From CAZRRV01 sp964406705 (lineage in GTDB: Bacteria > Bacillota > Clostridia > Oscillospirales > Acutalibacteraceae), in the NCBI GenBank assembly GCA_964406705.1, contig CAYOSS010000089.1, positions 1-6,042 on the forward strand: 6,042 nt of DNA. Reading direction: 5' to 3'. The position numbers and the translations under genes are program-made. Positions within the stretch are counted from its first letter, which is position 1, and each line of letters starts with the position of its first letter. Below, one piece after another: positions 5,298 through 6,042 of the stretch. Under the pieces are notes generated by a model. The model saw only the letters and a list, made by a program, of their open reading frames with translations. It had not been told where the DNA came from and ran no database searches.

Positions 5298-6042
5298 CTA
5301 CGCTATGGGCGTACCGTTCACCTTAACGGTGGGCTTGAATAACGCGCCGGTGAAGCTTTCGACATAGCTTTTGACGTTGTCGGCGGTAACTGCCGCGTCG
5401 TCGCTCCCCGTGCAGTTCACGAAGTCAACCTCAAGGTTATCCGTGCTCGCGCGGTACTTGAAGCCTTTGCCTAACTTGCAGCCGGTCAGGGTGACGTTGT
5501 AGTACACGGCGAGCTGGTTTTCCCTGCCGTTCGTCTCGAATGTCACGCCGTCAAATACGACAGCCCCGGTCGCAATGCTGCCGACGGACGTCTTGCCCCG
5601 CAGAGTGGTGTTTTTGACGGTAAGATCATAGTACTCGTCCGCCAGGATGGCGTGGTAAGTCCCGCTGATATCGCACCCCTCGATCAGCACCTTGGTGGTG
5701 GGTCTGATGATGTACACGCCCTTGCCCATTCCGGAAATCTTGCAGTTCCGCAGGGTCAGCGAGGTGGTAGTCGGATACGCCTCAACCGCCGTATCGTATT
5801 CCCCGGTGCTGTCGCCCTCGACGGTGACGTTTTCGAGAAGCACATCGCCGCCCGTTGCGTAGACCACTGTGTGGCCGCCCGTGACCGCCGTCCCGTCCAC
5901 GGTGACGTTCTTCATAGTGAGCCCCGCTTTGGCGGTGATGCCCTGTCCCTCTTCGTCCGGCACGACGTGGATGACGCTCTTATCCTTGCCCCCGCCCTCG
6001 AAAAGGATCGGGGCGCCGTTGCCGTTCCTCTCGTAGTACTCC
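5298..6042 (-). CDS. Right-handed parallel beta-helix protein (C-terminal part, partial)
   Basis: The frame is open to the right edge of the window, so only the last 247 residues or so are visible and the true start lies outside. An internal GTG at 5963 is not the start, because in-frame coding-like sequence (YYERNGNGAPILFEGGGK) continues upstream. The visible part is made of short repeating turns such as LTMKNVTVDG, VLLENVTVEG, LTLRNCKISG, VLIEGCDISG and LTVKNTTLRG, spaced about 20-27 residues apart. This is the pattern of a right-handed beta-helix (pectate-lyase-like or PbH1 fold). Such folds occur in secreted polysaccharide-active enzymes, adhesins and surface proteins. No catalytic set is visible, so enzyme activity cannot be claimed. 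The last 30 residues (ADNVKSYVESFTGALF...) look like a capping tail. Confidence 0.85.
   Translation of the reverse strand, partial: EYYERNGNGAPILFEGGGKDKSVIHVVPDEEGQGITAKAGLTMKNVTVDGTAVTGGHTVVYATGGDVLLENVTVEGDSTGEYDTAVEAYPTTTSLTLRNCKISGMGKGVYIIRPTTKVLIEGCDISGTYHAILADEYYDLTVKNTTLRGKTSVGSIATGAVVFDGVTFETNGRENQLAVYYNVTLTGCKLGKGFKYRASTDNLEVDFVNCTGSDDAAVTADNVKSYVESFTGALFKPTVKVNGTPIA

Overview
The window looks like a chromosomal piece of a high-GC Gram-positive bacterium, most plausibly a member of the Clostridia (Bacillota). This is an inference from several features: a 5S rRNA of about 117 nt with its own sigma-A type promoter, near-consensus TTGACA/TATAAT promoters, purine-rich ribosome binding sites, a tRNA with an encoded CCA, U-tract terminators and a lipoprotein. 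No single marker fixes the genus.

Layout. Positions 1-567 are GC-rich and carry no believable gene; the first 310 bases hold degenerate repeats spaced about 62-78 bp. Positions 568-840 are a self-contained 5S rRNA unit on the + strand: AT-rich upstream element, promoter, short leader, 5S gene and terminator. Positions 840-1679 are a second gene-free stretch, dominated by a different repeat family with a ladder of about 67-72 bp that includes a 208-bp tandem duplication. At 1680-2156 (-) lies a complete YfcE/MJ0936-type metallophosphoesterase. It is divergent from a tRNA-Leu(UAA) gene at 2251-2337 (+), which has a perfect consensus promoter and a strong terminator. Positions 2388-2671 hold five more short GC-rich repeats resembling those at the left end.

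The right half is a minus-strand cell-envelope region. Reading in the direction of transcription, it starts with the C-terminal part of a right-handed beta-helix protein (5298-6042, cut by the window edge). Next come a nested inverted repeat (5205-5266), a promoter (5176-5205) and a GC-rich leader. These lead into an apparent operon: a small lipoprotein (4488-5033), a short three-helix membrane ORF (4183-4485) and a large polytopic membrane protein resembling GT-C glycosyltransferases (2672-4231).

The two membrane ORFs look like one gene split by a frameshift at a run of nine C residues. Restoring the frame gives a protein of about 600 residues with a natural join. Whether this is an assembly error, a real mutation or a phase-variable switch cannot be decided from the sequence alone.

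The window contains no recognised defence system, CRISPR array, transposase or phage gene. Its most unusual content is the heavy load of GC-rich intergenic repeats around the RNA genes, the homopolymer-split membrane gene, and the nested dyad next to the operon promoter.
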